A stretch of DNA of 64,000 nucleotides from the NCBI GenBank assembly GCA_011032825.1, contig JAADJZ010000023.1, positions 372,001 through 436,000 of the forward strand, written 5' to 3'. The DNA comes from Massariosphaeria phaeospora (Eukaryota; Ascomycota; Dothideomycetes; Pleosporales). Below the pieces are notes generated by a model that did not search any database, was not told the DNA's origin, and saw nothing but the letters and a program-made list of their open reading frames with translations. Shown here one piece after another: positions 12,101 to 24,300 of this stretch. Position numbers and translations under genes: made by a program. The number at the start of each line of letters is the position of its first letter. Position 1 is the stretch's first letter.

Positions 12101-14139
12101 ATCTCAAAGGCCCCATCACCAGGCTACAACACTACGGTCTCCTCATAGATACTGTACTGAAAAAGTCATATTTGGACAACGAAGAGAAGCGGAATCTGCG
12201 AATTGCTAAGGAAGAGATCAAGACTGTAACCTTGGAATGCGATAGCCGTGTCGCAGAGATGGCCCGAAAGGTTGACTTAAGTGACCTCCAGGCTAAACTC
12301 ATCTTACGGCCCGGCATGCAGCGCGTTGAGCTTAACTTGGACCATCTTGGACGAGAGCTCATCTATAAGGGCGACTTGCAAAGAATGGGAACCAACCGTT
12401 TCACTTGGCTCGAAACCCATGCATTGCTCTTTGACCACTATTTAGTTTTGGCCAAGACGGTATCAACCCGCGAAGCAGACGGTATTACCAAGTCGGAGAA
12501 ATACGATGTTTCTAGACTACCAATACCTATGGATCTCCTTGTTCTTGAGAGTGAAGACGATGATCCAGTGGTTCGATCCGCGGTCAAGGGAATTTCGGCT
12601 GTTACTACTGTCACGGGCAAAGCGGAGTCTCGTCTTGGACGAGGAAGTGCCAGTAGTCCTGGACCAGGTACGCTGCAGCACACTAATACATCGAATTCGC
12701 TGGGGTCGACGAATACGGGTGGTTCTGGGAAGACAATTGGGAACGTAACAGTCTTGGACAACGGAAGGGATGAGAAAATCCTGTTCCCATTCCGGATAAA
12801 GCATTTGGGCAAGGAAACATACACGTTGTTTGCTTCATCATCAGGAAACAGGGCAGAATGGTGTGATAAGCTTATCATCGCCAAAACCAAACATGCAGCA
12901 GCGTTATTTGCACAAAATGCGGAACCTTTCCGGTTGCGAGTCATGGCAGATTCTGCTTTCGCCTACGAGAGTGCCGCGCCTTCACAGAGGGGCATCACCA
13001 TCAAGGGTACGCCGCTCGATCGGGCAATAGACGAGGTGGAGAAGCTTTTCGCCAATGCTGGTCGCCCGGTTCCCATCTGTCGAGCGCGGGTCAACTGCGC
13101 TACAGCTTTCAGTCAGCCTTTTGGGAAGCAGATGGTCGCTGTTGGTACTGATATTGGTGTGTACATATCCGAGTATGACAACCCGCGAGGTTGGACAAAG
13201 GTGAGTCTCTGTACATCTGCAACTCAAGGCGTATGCTAACCGTACCAGGCCATTCAAGCCCCCAAAGTAACTCAGGTCGCTGTTTTGGAGCAGTTCAGCT
13301 TGATGTTGCTCATATCCGATAAGTCGTTAATCGCATACCATCTCGATGCTGTATGTCCAGTTAGTGGTAGTGCCCCGTCGACTGATTCCACTCGCCGGGC
13401 ACCCCAAAAGCTGTCTGGCGCACGAGACATTGGATTCTTTGCCACCGGAATGATGAAAGACCGGTCACTCGTCTTCTACAAGAAACGCGAAGGCCTCTCG
13501 TCAACGTTCAAAGTCCTCGAGCCCGTATATCAAAAGTCCACGGAAAAGAAGTCACGGATATGGAAGTCGGGCCGAACCGAATTCTTCCGAGAGTACGACG
13601 AGTTCTACATCCCGACGGAGTGTTTCGGCATCAACCTGTTCCACTCCTCTCTCGCCATCTCCACATCAAAAGGATTCGAAGTCATGACCCTAGACAAGAA
13701 ACAACCCTGGTCGGTTCCCGATCTCAAGCAACCACACGTCGCTACCATCGCATCGCGGCTCCAGAACCAGGATCCGCTCGGCATGTTCCGCCTGTCGGAC
13801 CAGGAATTCCTCCTCTGCTACGAAGAATGCGCCGTCTACGTCAATAAGCACGGCGACATCTCGCGCTCTGTCATCATGGAGTTTGTCGGCAAGGCCAAGA
13901 GCGCGGCTCTGTACGGCCCCTACATCCTGCTCTTCGATCCGGATTTCATCGAAGTCCGGAATGCGCAGAACGGCAGGTTGCGGCAGGTCATTGCGGGCCG
14001 CGATGTCAAGTGCTTGGATGATGGGTTGCATGGCGGGTCGGGGGGCAGCAGGACGGTCAAGCTGAGTCTGCAGCATCCGCAGCAGGAGCGGTGCCAGGTC
14101 GTGGTCGAGCTAATTCTTAATGATGGCCAGGAGGAGTGA
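9112..14139 (+). CDS. rom2: Rho1 guanine nucleotide exchange factor (Rom2-like: DEP-DH-PH-CNH)
   Basis: Two exons (9112-13200, 13249-14139) separated by a 48-bp intron with a clear branch site; 1,659 aa. Residues 1-680 are disordered, rich in Tyr, Gln, Pro and Ser. A DEP domain follows at about 690-810, then the RhoGEF (DH) domain at about 853-1056 starting near [16 protein letters not shown], a PH domain at about 1078-1263 ([11 protein letters not shown] ... [12 protein letters not shown]), and a citron homology (CNH) domain at about 1320-1635. This order is diagnostic of Rom1/Rom2, which load GTP on Rho1 to drive glucan synthesis and the cell wall integrity MAP kinase pathway at the plasma membrane. 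The Tyr-rich N-terminus is longer than in yeast. Start chosen at the first ATG in a good context (ACCATGTCC). Confidence 0.93.
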
Positions 14140-16053
14140 GTGAGTGATTGAGTAAGTGCTCGGCTATTCGGACACCGCGCGATGGGGACGCGAAGCTATG
14201 GCATTATGATCATGTACTTGGTGGGTTGGTTATGGGGCCCCACGATCTTGAAATGGGACGGACATGGTTTCAATATGTATCGCCGCACGCACACACGCGC
14301 TTTGGAGTTGGGGCATGGGCACAAAGGGAGGGGAGCAAGCGATTGGCCTCTCAACTTCACCCTCGATGATGACGATGATGATGATGGCCCGGTGGGCTTC
14401 TATTTACGGCTAGTTGGCTGATTGACTGGCTGACTGATTGATCGGGGTCTTAACTTTTTTTGTTTATTGTTTGGACAGACGGACGGGCGGATACATTGTT
14501 TGAGTTTCGCTCTTTCTCGCTTGTTCTTCGGTTCATTCATTGCCCTGGGGTTGTTCTTGTATGTGCATGGTAGTGAGCGAGTGAGTGGTGCAAGTGTTCA
14601 AATGTTTGGAGGCGATAGTAAGTAAGTATAGTAGCCAGAGCAGAGGTAGGTAGGTAGTCAATCAGCGTAATGTACAATGAGTGGCTATGGGTTATTGATT
14701 GGAGATACATCGGGTTCCTGTTGTTGAGGCTTTGGTAAGGGCCAGGGGAAGGATACATCGTGCGCGTATTCGATTGAATGAATCCTAGAATGATGGTAGG
14801 TAGGGTAGGCCTTATACTCCATATATACTCTACGTACGCGACTGGATAGACGCGACGAAAAAAGCTTACAGTATCGCTGCTAAGTACGCATACCTACGAG
14901 TCTAATTCCTAGTTGAAATATACAGAGCCTTGTTTCGCTGGACGCCGTTGAAGGGACACTCGCAATGCAATCGGGGAGAAAGATGGGGTTCCGCGCTTTC
15001 CGCAAGCTGCCGTTGGCCGAGATCACGCTGGATTACTTATGCGTGGAACGACCGGAGCGCTGAGGAAGCCAGCCTGTGCTCTAGACTGTACTCGGTCCTG
15101 GCTGTAGGTAGAGAGCATGACTCTGCACGCTCGCTCGCTCGCTCGCTCAGTAAGATACACGTCCTCGAACTCGTCTCTCTCTGCAGAGGCAAGGGGGCGT
15201 CTAAGCAGCTTACTGCAGTAGTAAGCAGACTAGGATGAGGATAAGCAGGTCGGAGTTCGCGTGGGCCCTTCTGTGGACGTATATTCTTGGTTTCAAGATA
15301 GAGGTCTTTTGGTTGGGACGGCGTATGTATCACTGTGATATGGCTATGCAAACTTGTATAGAGGCTATAGAGGAGCAAGAAAGGTGTTGGTTCTGCAAGT
15401 TGACGCGGCGATTCGGCATGTTGCGTCGAAGTTGGAGAGAGCAAGCTCAGCCTCGGTTGCTACGCGGCTGTAAGGCACTCGGCACCTTAAGGAATTCGTT
15501 GAGTTGTGCGGTCTTGGTATGTAGTGAGTAAAAGCGCTGAGGGCCACGTCAGCCGCTGTTCCGCCATGGGCCGCGAATCGTGACAATCACTCCGTATCTC
15601 CGGGTGAGTTTACTTAAACTCTCGATGTCCGTTAACCTCTGTTATAAAAAGCGTCGGTCCTAGGTAACCTCTTCATCACATTATCCTCGAGAAATCGTGA
15701 CATCAGTTGAGATCCTTTTGTGAACTCAAAGTGTCAGTGGCACTTCACACCTCTGGCCAATCCCATCGCTCTAATTCCTGTGCTACCCACCGTCCAGCAC
15801 GCCTATTGGGCATAGTACCCCGGCGATTGTCACTTCGAACAAGTCACCCTCCGCGGCCCTGCGTGCATCGTGGTGCTGGGAAGGACTATCATCGGGCATC
15901 AATCCTATATATCCTTCACCTTGGCCCAGCTCAGCCCACGACCATTGCATTTATCTATCCAGCCAGCGCCCTCTCGAGAGTTACAATACAGCTTCACACC
16001 ACTACATCACTACTTCACCCTTCCCTCACGAACAAACAATCAATCAATCAATA
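14140..16053. other. Intergenic, simple repeats only
   Basis: No gene recognised. It contains simple-sequence tracts: GAT/GAC triplets near 14,367-14,385, GATT/GACT-type repeats near 14,415-14,440 and CGCT repeats near 15,128-15,147. A TATA-like TTATAAAAAG sits near 15,642-15,651, and CT-rich leader-like sequence precedes the small gene at 16,054, so the last 400 bp is probably its promoter and 5' UTR. Confidence 0.5.
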
Positions 16054-16263
16054 ATGTTCTCCTGCACCAACTACGAACGCGGCTGCCGCGGCCGCTGCAA
16101 CGACCAAAACGGGCGCTGCGACTCCTGCGTAACCCTCAACCTGCAATCGCTGCGCACCACCAGCTCCTCGTCCATATCCTCGATCAACAGCCAGCCATCA
16201 GCATACTCGGCCCTGACATCGTCATTCGCCTCGCTCTCGCAACTCCGCGCCAACAGCCGGTAA
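16054..16263 (+). CDS. Small cysteine-rich protein, function unknown
   Basis: A 69-aa intronless frame. Five cysteines fall in the first 25 residues (C4, C11, C15, C22, C25), partly as C-x3-C and C-x2-C pairs, with arginines and glycines between them; the second half is almost all Ser, Gln, Asn and Leu. No signal peptide is visible, so it is not an obvious secreted effector; a small metal-binding fold in the cytosol or nucleus is possible (inference). The start follows a run of CAAT repeats and an A-rich context (AATAATG), typical of a well-translated fungal leader. I do not recognise a named family with certainty. Its cysteine pattern and start context make it more credible than the other short frames. 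Confidence 0.6.
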   Translation: MFSCTNYERGCRGRCNDQNGRCDSCVTLNLQSLRTTSSSSISSINSQPSAYSALTSSFASLSQLRANSR

Positions 16264-17262
16264 CCACCGAGTAGTAGGTGCTAGGCTGTAGCGAGACCGA
16301 ACCGAACCGAACCGAATCAACGACTTCACGATACGATGGCTTTTACGATACTGTTTTCACAGATGCATTTGTCAATTTAGCGCTACCTTTCTCGAATTTC
16401 TCAGCGCAGCTGCGCGGAATTGATGGTGTTTACTTATCGTGGGGGACGACGGGCTTTCTTTGCGAGGTTTCTACAAGTATGGCCTATCTATATACCACCT
16501 TTTACTTTCTATTGAGACGGCTGGGCCAGCGCAGGCGTGTTTGCGCCTTAGGGTTGGATGCATGCACGATACAATCCAACAAGTCAAGTTAGTTGAACAA
16601 TCTGTATACCAAGAGTTTCCAACTCTCTTCTCTCTCTTACCGCACCTCTCTACCCTGCACTCTCCTCCGCGCCTAAACCCCCAAATCCGGCTTCCCGCAA
16701 TCTCCCATCGGTAGTCGTCGCAACGATCGGAATCCCCAGCGGTGATCGACGACCAACGGCCCATCGACATGGGCTACGAAGCTAGCCCAATTCGGCTAGA
16801 CTTATGTAGTTCTAGGGTAGCGTGTCCGGCTCGTCGCCGGACGTTGGTGCCCCGCTGCAGCGTGACGTCAGTAGCGCGGCGGTTTAGCGAGAGTGGGGGG
16901 GGGGGTGGAGTGGGGCTTATCGTGAAGGGAAGTTGGGGTGGTTGGTGGTGTGGTGTGTTGACGGACGAGGAAGAAGAGAGTTGGATATGGCTTTAGAGTT
17001 AGTTATCAAGAGATAAGCGGCGTTGAGGTATGTAGGTAGCTAGTTCGGTGATCTCGATTGACGAGACCTGCAGTGTTAGAGCACTCGCAATGATGCGAAT
17101 AGGAGGTTGATTTAATATGGGAAGATAGTCAAGTGCACAAGAATGAATATTAGATATTAGGTCAACATTGTGAACCAAAGAGTAAGATGCGGAAAGCCGA
17201 ACGCAAATCTTGGGCTGGATAATTGTGCTTGCTGATGAGCCCGGGAGAACCATTGCGGTCCC
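16264..17262. other. Intergenic between small gene and 5-phosphatase
   Basis: No gene recognised. It contains a CCGAA tandem (about 16,292-16,315), an 11-base G run at about 16,895-16,905 and a perfect cAMP-response-like palindrome TGACGTCA at 16,863-16,870. Both flanking genes end here, so it is mostly 3' flank. Confidence 0.5.
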
Positions 17263-18567
17263 TCATCGTCCCTGAAACTGGGACGATAGTACCCAGCTAG
17301 CAATAGCTACGCCAGCAACAACAGCGACTGCTATCGCATTGCCCTCCTTTGTCAAGGCCACATACGATAGAACACCAACAACGACTTCCCACCGTCTAGC
17401 AGTATCTCGCCTTGTCTTCCAGTGAGGGTTGATTGGGAACAGAGGGCTGTTCCTAATGTCCTCCGTATTGTCAGTGGGAAGTGGCCGATCATCGACGCTT
17501 AGGGATAAGACAACTGGACGATGGTCCGAGGTATGCTGCACAGGCAATGCTGTGTATGTGTGTGGTCTAAGTCGTGAAGACGCTGACGGCGAGGGAAGAA
17601 AGAGGATTCGGTCACACCAGCTGGGATATCGATGTGCTGACCATTCCCATCTCTCTTCCGGATCTGATGGGGAGCGCTTATGGGTATTTGAGCCCCCAGG
17701 GTCTCGCATCGAGTATTTGTAGGTTGGCGGAAATTCAATCGGCAGTTCCTGGAGACCATGCAGCGTGCGATTAGCTTCCTTCTCGCGAGTTAGTTGATCT
17801 TTCTTCAGCAGATGTGAGAAATGTGCCAGCGACGCGTCTGACGGAGTGGGCTGGGGATAGCTCAGATGTGCATCTGGTCCAGGTGGCTTGTCATAAGTCC
17901 TGTAGTTTAGGTCGCCAGCAAAGAAAACATGGTTTTCGGGAGTGAAGAGGCCGTTGTCGTCTGGTGGTGGTTCTAAGGCCGAGGCAAGTAGCGGTACCGC
18001 CTCGCTTGAGCTGTAACCAGAGTCATCATAGTTCAGAAAGACCAGGTTCCGCACAATATTCTCCCAGTCTTCATTGCGCGCTTCAACATTGTTCTCCGAC
18101 GGAGCCAAGTGGGCAGCAACAAACGACATCTTTAGCACTTCACCGGAGCCTGGACAGGACACTCCCACTCGCATCGCCACGGCACCTTTGTTCCCCATGT
18201 TCCAGAATCCAACTCCTGCGCCAGCCGACTGCAACCACTGGATCCTCTGTACGAATTGCGGCTTGGCGAAGAGCATAAGGGCCGTCATGCCGAGACTCCG
18301 GGTGGCGACGTGCTCGAGCTGCTCACGGCCATGGCTGTGCAAGTTCGCCGCACGCTGGACTGTGGTCGTTACACGATCGAAGTAGGGTGTCAAGTACGAA
18401 CCGCCGAGGAAAGAGTATGCAATCGGTGCTACCTCTTGGAGCGACACGACGAGGAGGTCAGGTACGGGCGCGGCAGCAGGGAGGGCATCGAAGAGCTTTG
18501 GGGCGAGCGACTCTGGGTCTGCGAAGTTCCGCGCACAGTTGAAGGTGACAAGGTAGAGCTCGAACAT
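17263..18567 (-). CDS. Inositol polyphosphate 5-phosphatase, tail-anchored (INP54-like)
   Basis: 434 aa, no introns. It removes the 5-phosphate from phosphoinositides, most likely PI(4,5)P2. The catalytic fold of the exonuclease-endonuclease-phosphatase superfamily shows its conserved blocks: TFNCARNF at 8-15, SLQEV at 42-46, NMGNKGA at 123-129, HLAPSENN at 153-160, FAGDLNYR at 216-223, PSWCDRILF at 315-323 and TSDHRPV at 346-352. A hydrophobic segment at about 408-429 close to the C-terminus suggests a tail anchor. A single catalytic domain plus tail anchor resembles yeast Inp54, an ER-resident enzyme; location is by analogy. I set the start at MFELYL, because the 28 codons upstream look like leader sequence. 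The gene is divergent from the SDR at 19,433. Confidence 0.88.
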   Translation of the reverse strand: MFELYLVTFNCARNFADPESLAPKLFDALPAAAPVPDLLVVSLQEVAPIAYSFLGGSYLTPYFDRVTTTVQRAANLHSHGREQLEHVATRSLGMTALMLFAKPQFVQRIQWLQSAGAGVGFWNMGNKGAVAMRVGVSCPGSGEVLKMSFVAAHLAPSENNVEARNEDWENIVRNLVFLNYDDSGYSSSEAVPLLASALEPPPDDNGLFTPENHVFFAGDLNYRTYDKPPGPDAHLSYPQPTPSDASLAHFSHLLKKDQLTREKEANRTLHGLQELPIEFPPTYKYSMRDPGGSNTHKRSPSDPEERWEWSAHRYPSWCDRILFLPSPSASSRLRPHTYTALPVQHTSDHRPVVLSLSVDDRPLPTDNTEDIRNSPLFPINPHWKTRRDTARRWEVVVGVLSYVALTKEGNAIAVAVVAGVAIASWVLSSQFQGR

Positions 18568-19432
18568 TATGAATGCAGATGTGCGCTTGGCTGTGCTGGA
18601 TAAGTAAGCACAACGATCGATGAGCAGAGTCGGCACACGGCCGGCCAGCAACAGTTGAAAGCAGCTGTCAAGCGGCGGATCGAATCGAAGACAAAGGAGG
18701 CGCCCTTACTCGTGGTGGTTCCGGGGACTTGATTCGACAGTCAGGTGCGGTGCCGGAGCGGAACAGCGCAGGGGCGTGTGGGCGTGTGGGCTTGTGGACG
18801 TGTGAGTTGTGACTGCGCTCAACAATTTCGGGGGCAGGTGCAGACTGCAGTCGACGGCGATCGCGGCGTGGGACGGCAGGCACGCACACGCGTTTGTTCC
18901 CACAACAAGACGTCGAGGGCCCGACAACGCAGCAGGCGGCGTAACGGCGTGACGGCGTGACGGCGCACTTTCGGAATGCAGCAGCGGTCCGGCAGGCCAA
19001 AAAACGGGGAAAGGAGCTTTGCTTTGGTGTTGGAGAACAAGCCCCGCCAGTGCTCGCCAGTGCTCGCCAAAGCAAAGCTGCTGGCGCGCGCTGATACGTC
19101 ATCAATCAGCACCTGGGCAGAGCTTGGAGCTCGCGAGCTGTACGCCCGTTTGCCCAGGTCACAGGCGCATCGTGACTTTGCCTGGCCTCACAGACCCCAA
19201 TTGCTTCACCGTCTCTCGTGCCACGACCCGGGTTCCTTTTTGCGGGGCCGACAATCGCTTCCTAGGGCCGCAAGAGGTCTAGATTCACCACCACGCACAA
19301 CTATCGTGACTTTCTTCTTTAAAAACCCCCCCTCACCAAACACCGAGTTTTCCCTTCCCTAAAATCCCTTCCTCCTCCCACACCTTCCCAGCCAACTCTC
19401 CCCTCTCTCCCTCTCCCAATTGCACATCAATC
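18568..19432. promoter_or_regulatory. Divergent promoter region, 5-phosphatase / SDR
   Basis: 865 bp between two divergent start codons. It contains short tandem repeats (GCGTGTGG-type near 18,775-18,800, GGCGTGAC-type near 18,938-18,965, and CAGTGCTCGC twice near 19,048-19,067) and a C/T-rich stretch at 19,320-19,432 just before the SDR start, as is common in fungal core promoters. No specific operator is recognised. Confidence 0.5.
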
Positions 19433-20701
19433 ATGTTCAAAACACAACTCCTCCGCCGGGTTGCCGGCGCAGCTCGCCCGCAAGCTCCTCGAGTAGCTCT
19501 CCGAACTCGCCAGCCCCTGATCTCTGCTATTCGTCCGTTTGCCTCGTCGCCATACCGCCGTGACAAGGAGCCCGTCCTGGACGACATGGATGCGGCCACT
19601 ACAATGGGCTCGCCCGGCGAGAGCGGCGATCATGAGGGTCAGTATGCGCGAACCGAAAAGTCCATTCGAGTCGAGTATCCCGAGGAAGATGACCTGCCGC
19701 CCTCGCAGCCCGTGCAAGGTCGCGGAGGTGCACATCTTCTGCGCACCTTGGCGGCCTTTTCGATGGAAGGACGCGTGGGGGTCGTCACCGGTGGAGCCCG
19801 CGGCTTGGGCTTGGTCATGGCTCAAGCCCTGGTCACTAGCGGCGCGGATGTGGCTCTGGTCGACATGAACCGGGACGAGGCTCAGCGATCCGCCCAAGGC
19901 CTCATTGACAGCTTCAAGGCGGACAACCCAGGTTCCGACAAGTGAGCACCCCAATGCGTGAAACGGACTCAAACTGACACAAGGTATAGGGTTCCCAAGG
20001 TCACCGCACACTTCTGCGACGTCTCGAGCCCGACATCTGTCAACCAATCGCTGGCCGAGATCCTCAAGACCCATGGCAAGATCGACAACCTGGTTACCTC
20101 TGCCGGCTTCACCGAGAACTACGATGCCATCTCTTACCCTTATGACCGCATGCAGAAGCTCTGGGGCGTCAACGTTGATGGCACCTATCTTTACTCGGTT
20201 GCCGTGGCAAAGCATCTTATGGAGCGCGAGGCTCCCGGTAGTATTGTCATGATTGGCAGCATGTCGGGCTCCATCGTCAATGTCCCGCAACCTCAGGCTC
20301 CCTACAATGCCGCGAAGGCTGCTGTTCGTCATCTGGCCTCGAGTTTGGCTGTCGAGTGGGCACACGCGGGTATCCGTGTGAACTGCATCTCGCCCGGATA
20401 CATGCTTACGGCTTTGTAAGTACATACTGATGTGACCGGGACCTCTACCAATCATGTGCTAACATGTCCTAGGACCAAGAAGATCCTCGACGACAACCCA
20501 GAGCTCCAGAAGCAATGGACCTCCCTCATCCCTGTTGGAAAGATGGGCCGTCCGGAGGACCTCATGGGTGCAGTCACTTTCCTCTCCAGTGACGCTAGCT
20601 CCTACGTCACCGTATGTGAACACTCCGCATGGTGATAACATTTACTAACGTTGTTACAGGGCGCGGATTTGCGAGTTGATGGTGCCTACACTTGCACTTA
20701 G
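19433..20701 (+). CDS. Short-chain dehydrogenase with mitochondrial presequence (polyol dehydrogenase type)
   Basis: Four exons (19433-19941, 19990-20415, 20473-20611, 20660-20701), 371 aa. The SDR core begins near residue 110: TGGARGLG at 119-126 binds the NAD(P) cofactor, TSAG at 206-209 replaces the usual NNAG, and the catalytic set is S260 or S262, Y275 and K279. The final exon reads GADLRVDGAYTCT; a DLRVDG-type end is familiar from fungal D-arabinitol 2-dehydrogenases and sorbose or mannitol reductases, so a sugar/polyol oxidoreductase is likely; substrate unproven. The first 45 residues are rich in Arg, Ala and Leu with no acidic residue before about 44, ending RPFASSPYRR, typical of a mitochondrial presequence. 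Residues 45-105 form an acidic linker that ordinary SDRs lack. Confidence 0.87.
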
Positions 20702-21358
20702 TTCATCAGACATGTACTTCCCCAGGCGCAACAGTGTCTATCAGCGGCGTTTACTGTAAAAAACACGAGGAATTCTCGGGTCTAAGACCAAGGACGGTTT
20801 TCATCGAGCGAATTGGCGGTTAATGGTCTGTCCATGGGTTGGACAGGAACACCTCTGGGAATTGAGGCGAGCCTGGTCTCCTTATTACAACACCTTCATG
20901 GTGACTTGATGGAGCATCGTAGTCCTAGCGAGTATTCTAAACTAATGCACCAGGGGAACCCCTCGGGGGATCTCGCGAATGGTGGATTAGCGCAGTGGAT
21001 GCCCATAACGCGCAGTGAGCCCCCAATCGCAGTATCTGCACCTACATTGTGGCGCTACAATTATACAATCCCGAATATTCCCCTGTCTGTGTGCTTCATG
21101 TTCACCTTAGACGGTACCTAGGTACTGTCAACGTGCCCGTTGCCGCAAGCTGCCCGCGGGCGGCAATATGCCCAGGCCCGAGCGGCAACTAAACCTCAAA
21201 CCTCGGCGCGCTCAGCCCTATGCATGCGCACCCCTTCGGCGCTGACCAGTGGACATTGACTTAAGTCCTTCACCACCATGAAGCGTATACACTACGCTTT
21301 CTTCGCATGACCGACCAAGTAGACTCCCTCAACGTAGCTGTAGGCTCGCACCGAAGCC
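20702..21358. other. Intergenic, SDR 3' flank and TBC gene promoter
   Basis: 657 bp with no recognisable coding sequence or RNA gene. The distal half must hold the promoter of the TBC gene starting at 21,359. Confidence 0.5.
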
Positions 21359-24300
21359 ATGTTCAACCTTACCAATCTCGTGCAGAAGGCCCAACAGTTC
21401 ATCGAGCCGACCCTCTCCATAGCTGGCCCAGCCTCCACCGACCGACGGCCCACCAAACCAGAACTCTTTCGCCTCCAATATAGACTTCCCGATACACAGT
21501 CTCCGTTGCAAGAAATCACCGCCGAACTTACCCTTTCACCCCACCATTCGACGAGGGGCACTCCGAGCGACGTCACTTCACCAGAGAAGGAGCGCGGGCA
21601 GGGCAATACCTATGTCGGGAAGCTGCACTTGAGCGAGCAGTATCTGTGCTTCTCTACACAGGCGTCCAGTTTTGTGAACTCGGCCAGTTCGAGCTCGTCG
21701 AGTACCTTCACCGGCCAGACTCATGGAGCTGGGCCTGCGGGCAATGGCTTCACACTGCCCTTGTGTGCCATACGGAGGGTCGAGCGGCTCCATAGCCAGA
21801 GCTACATGTTTGCTTTGGCGATAACCACATGGACTGGCACGCCGGACTCCAAAGCGAAAAACGCGGCACCGAGCGGTCAGCGGTTGACGATCCAGCTGGG
21901 AGGCAGTCGGCAACAATGCGAGAGGTTCTGCGACGGGCTGAAGAGGGGCTTACGGGAAGGCGTGCGCGAGGTTGAGAACCTTCGCCAGGTCGTTGCTCAA
22001 TGCTATTCGGAATACCTACTCTCCGCTGGCGGCGAAGAGAAGACAGCGGGCGGGGACGGTGTCAAGGCAGAGAGAGCGCACCCAGATACTGGACTGGGCA
22101 TGATGTTCAGATACCCCGGAAACGCGCGAAAACTGCGAGACGCTACGAAAATAAGACTGTGGCGGGAATACCTCCGAGGTAGGATGCTATGACAGCCGCT
22201 TGTCGAGTCTTGATTTAACAGAGTCTTAGAAAATGGACGGAGCGCGACGCTCATCCGCCAACCCACCTTTCACAAACTCATTCGAGTCGGTCTTCCAAAC
22301 CGATTACGAGGCGAGGTATGGGAGCTCTCGTCGGGATCTTTTTTCGAGCGTCTCGAAAATCCTAAACTATACGTTGAAACGCTGGCAAAATACTCGGGAC
22401 GGGACTCCATAGCCATTGAAGAGATTGAAAAAGACTTGAACAGGAGCTTGCCCGAGTATCCAGGATTCCAAAGTGAAGAGGGTATCGGTCGATTGAGAAG
22501 AGTCTTGACCGCGTACAGTTGGACAAACGAAGACGTCGGCTATTGCCAGGCAATGAACATAGTCACCGCAGCTTTATTGATGTTTGTATCCCCTCTTCCT
22601 TTCTGTAGCATTGCTGATTTGTATAGATACTTGTCAGAATCTCAGGCCTTCTTTCTACTTGCTACACTGTGCAATCGACTGCTTCCTGGTTACTACTCCT
22701 CGACTATGTACGGAACCTTGTTAGACCAGCGTGTTTTCGAATCTCTCGTCGAGAAGACAATGCCAATACTTTGGGACCATCTCGTCAAATATGATATCCA
22801 GCTTTCTGTTGTATCTTTGCCTTGGTTCCTGTCGCTTTACATCAACTCTATGCCTCTTATATTCGCGTTTCGAGTTCTAGACGTCTTCTTCCTCGAAGGG
22901 CCGAAGGTCTTGTTCCAGATCGGTCTGGCAATTCTTCGCATAAACGGAGAAGAATTACTGGATGCAACGGATGATGGGACATTCATCTCTGTATTGAAAT
23001 CCTACTTTGCAAGGCTGGATGAATCTGCTCATCCCAAGTCGGAGAATCCAAAGCTGCGAGCCGTGACCCGGTTCCAAGAGCTTATGGTAGTTGCTTTCAA
23101 AGAATTTTCCTCGATAACCCAGAACACCATAGCGGAGCAGCGTGCCAAAAACAGGCCTGCTGTATTCGACAATATCGACGCCTTCCTGAAACGGACGTCG
23201 ATACGAAACCTTGGACCGGAGAGCAAACGATTAAGCAACACCGATTTGAGTTTCCTATATGACAGATACTTCGCAGTGCTGCATGAGCGGCAACAACGAG
23301 CCGAGATGGTGCAACAAGAGGCCCAGAGAAAGGCCAAAAGTGCAAAAACGAAAGCATCTGAAATCATCTTCAGTAGCGGCAGTGTCGAAATTGGTCGATT
23401 GGCAACCGGCTCAAGTGTATCGACGATGGATTACGATGCATTCCGAGAATTCTTAGCAGGTACGCCAGTTGACGTGCATCTTTGCTCATTGATGTTGAAC
23501 GACCTAACTCTGTATAGGAATCGCTAAATGGGCAATAACTGATTCACCAAGTTCAGAACCTGAAGTCAATGGCTCTCAATCTCCTCATTCATATTTTGGA
23601 AACAGCACTAGAGGGCGACCGTCCATGTCGCCATGGGGAACTGGACCTGAACCTACTGATCACGAGTTCATGAGACGATTATTCCGGCGCTGGGATGCGG
23701 ATATGACCGATTCATTAACCCTACAGAATGTCGTCACAGGCTTTGCACACGTGAAAGGAACGAAGGACATCATGTCGAACATCAGTTACTTCTTTGAATT
23801 GTACGATGATGATGGCGATGGAAGAGTTGATCGAGAGGGTATCTTGAGGATATCAGAAGCTCTACTGTTCCTTTCACGAAGAGGATTTGGCGGCGGGAAG
23901 AGTCCAACCACATCTGCCACCGACGGGAGCTCTAATGGAAGCCCGGAGAGAGCTAATCGCGACGAGCAATTTTTGAGCAGCGTCTCTGCTTTCATACGAA
24001 GATGCTTCGAGTACGCAGATCCCGACCATCCTGCCAATCAAGACAAGCAGGCCATGGACCAAGCAAACGACGATCTCGACAACTTCTCCATCGGAGAAGA
24101 CGAAGACGATCTCATCGATTTCAAATCCGAACCTAACACTCTCATGGCTTCCAAAGCTGACAACACGACGGCATCTTCCGACAGCGACTCCCTAGACCAT
24201 ACGCAAATGAACGCTTCCTCCGAGTCAAACTCGTCAGGCAGGACCGAGAAAGCCCGAGCCGCCAACCTTGCCCTCGACCCGAACAAGCCACTGTACATCA

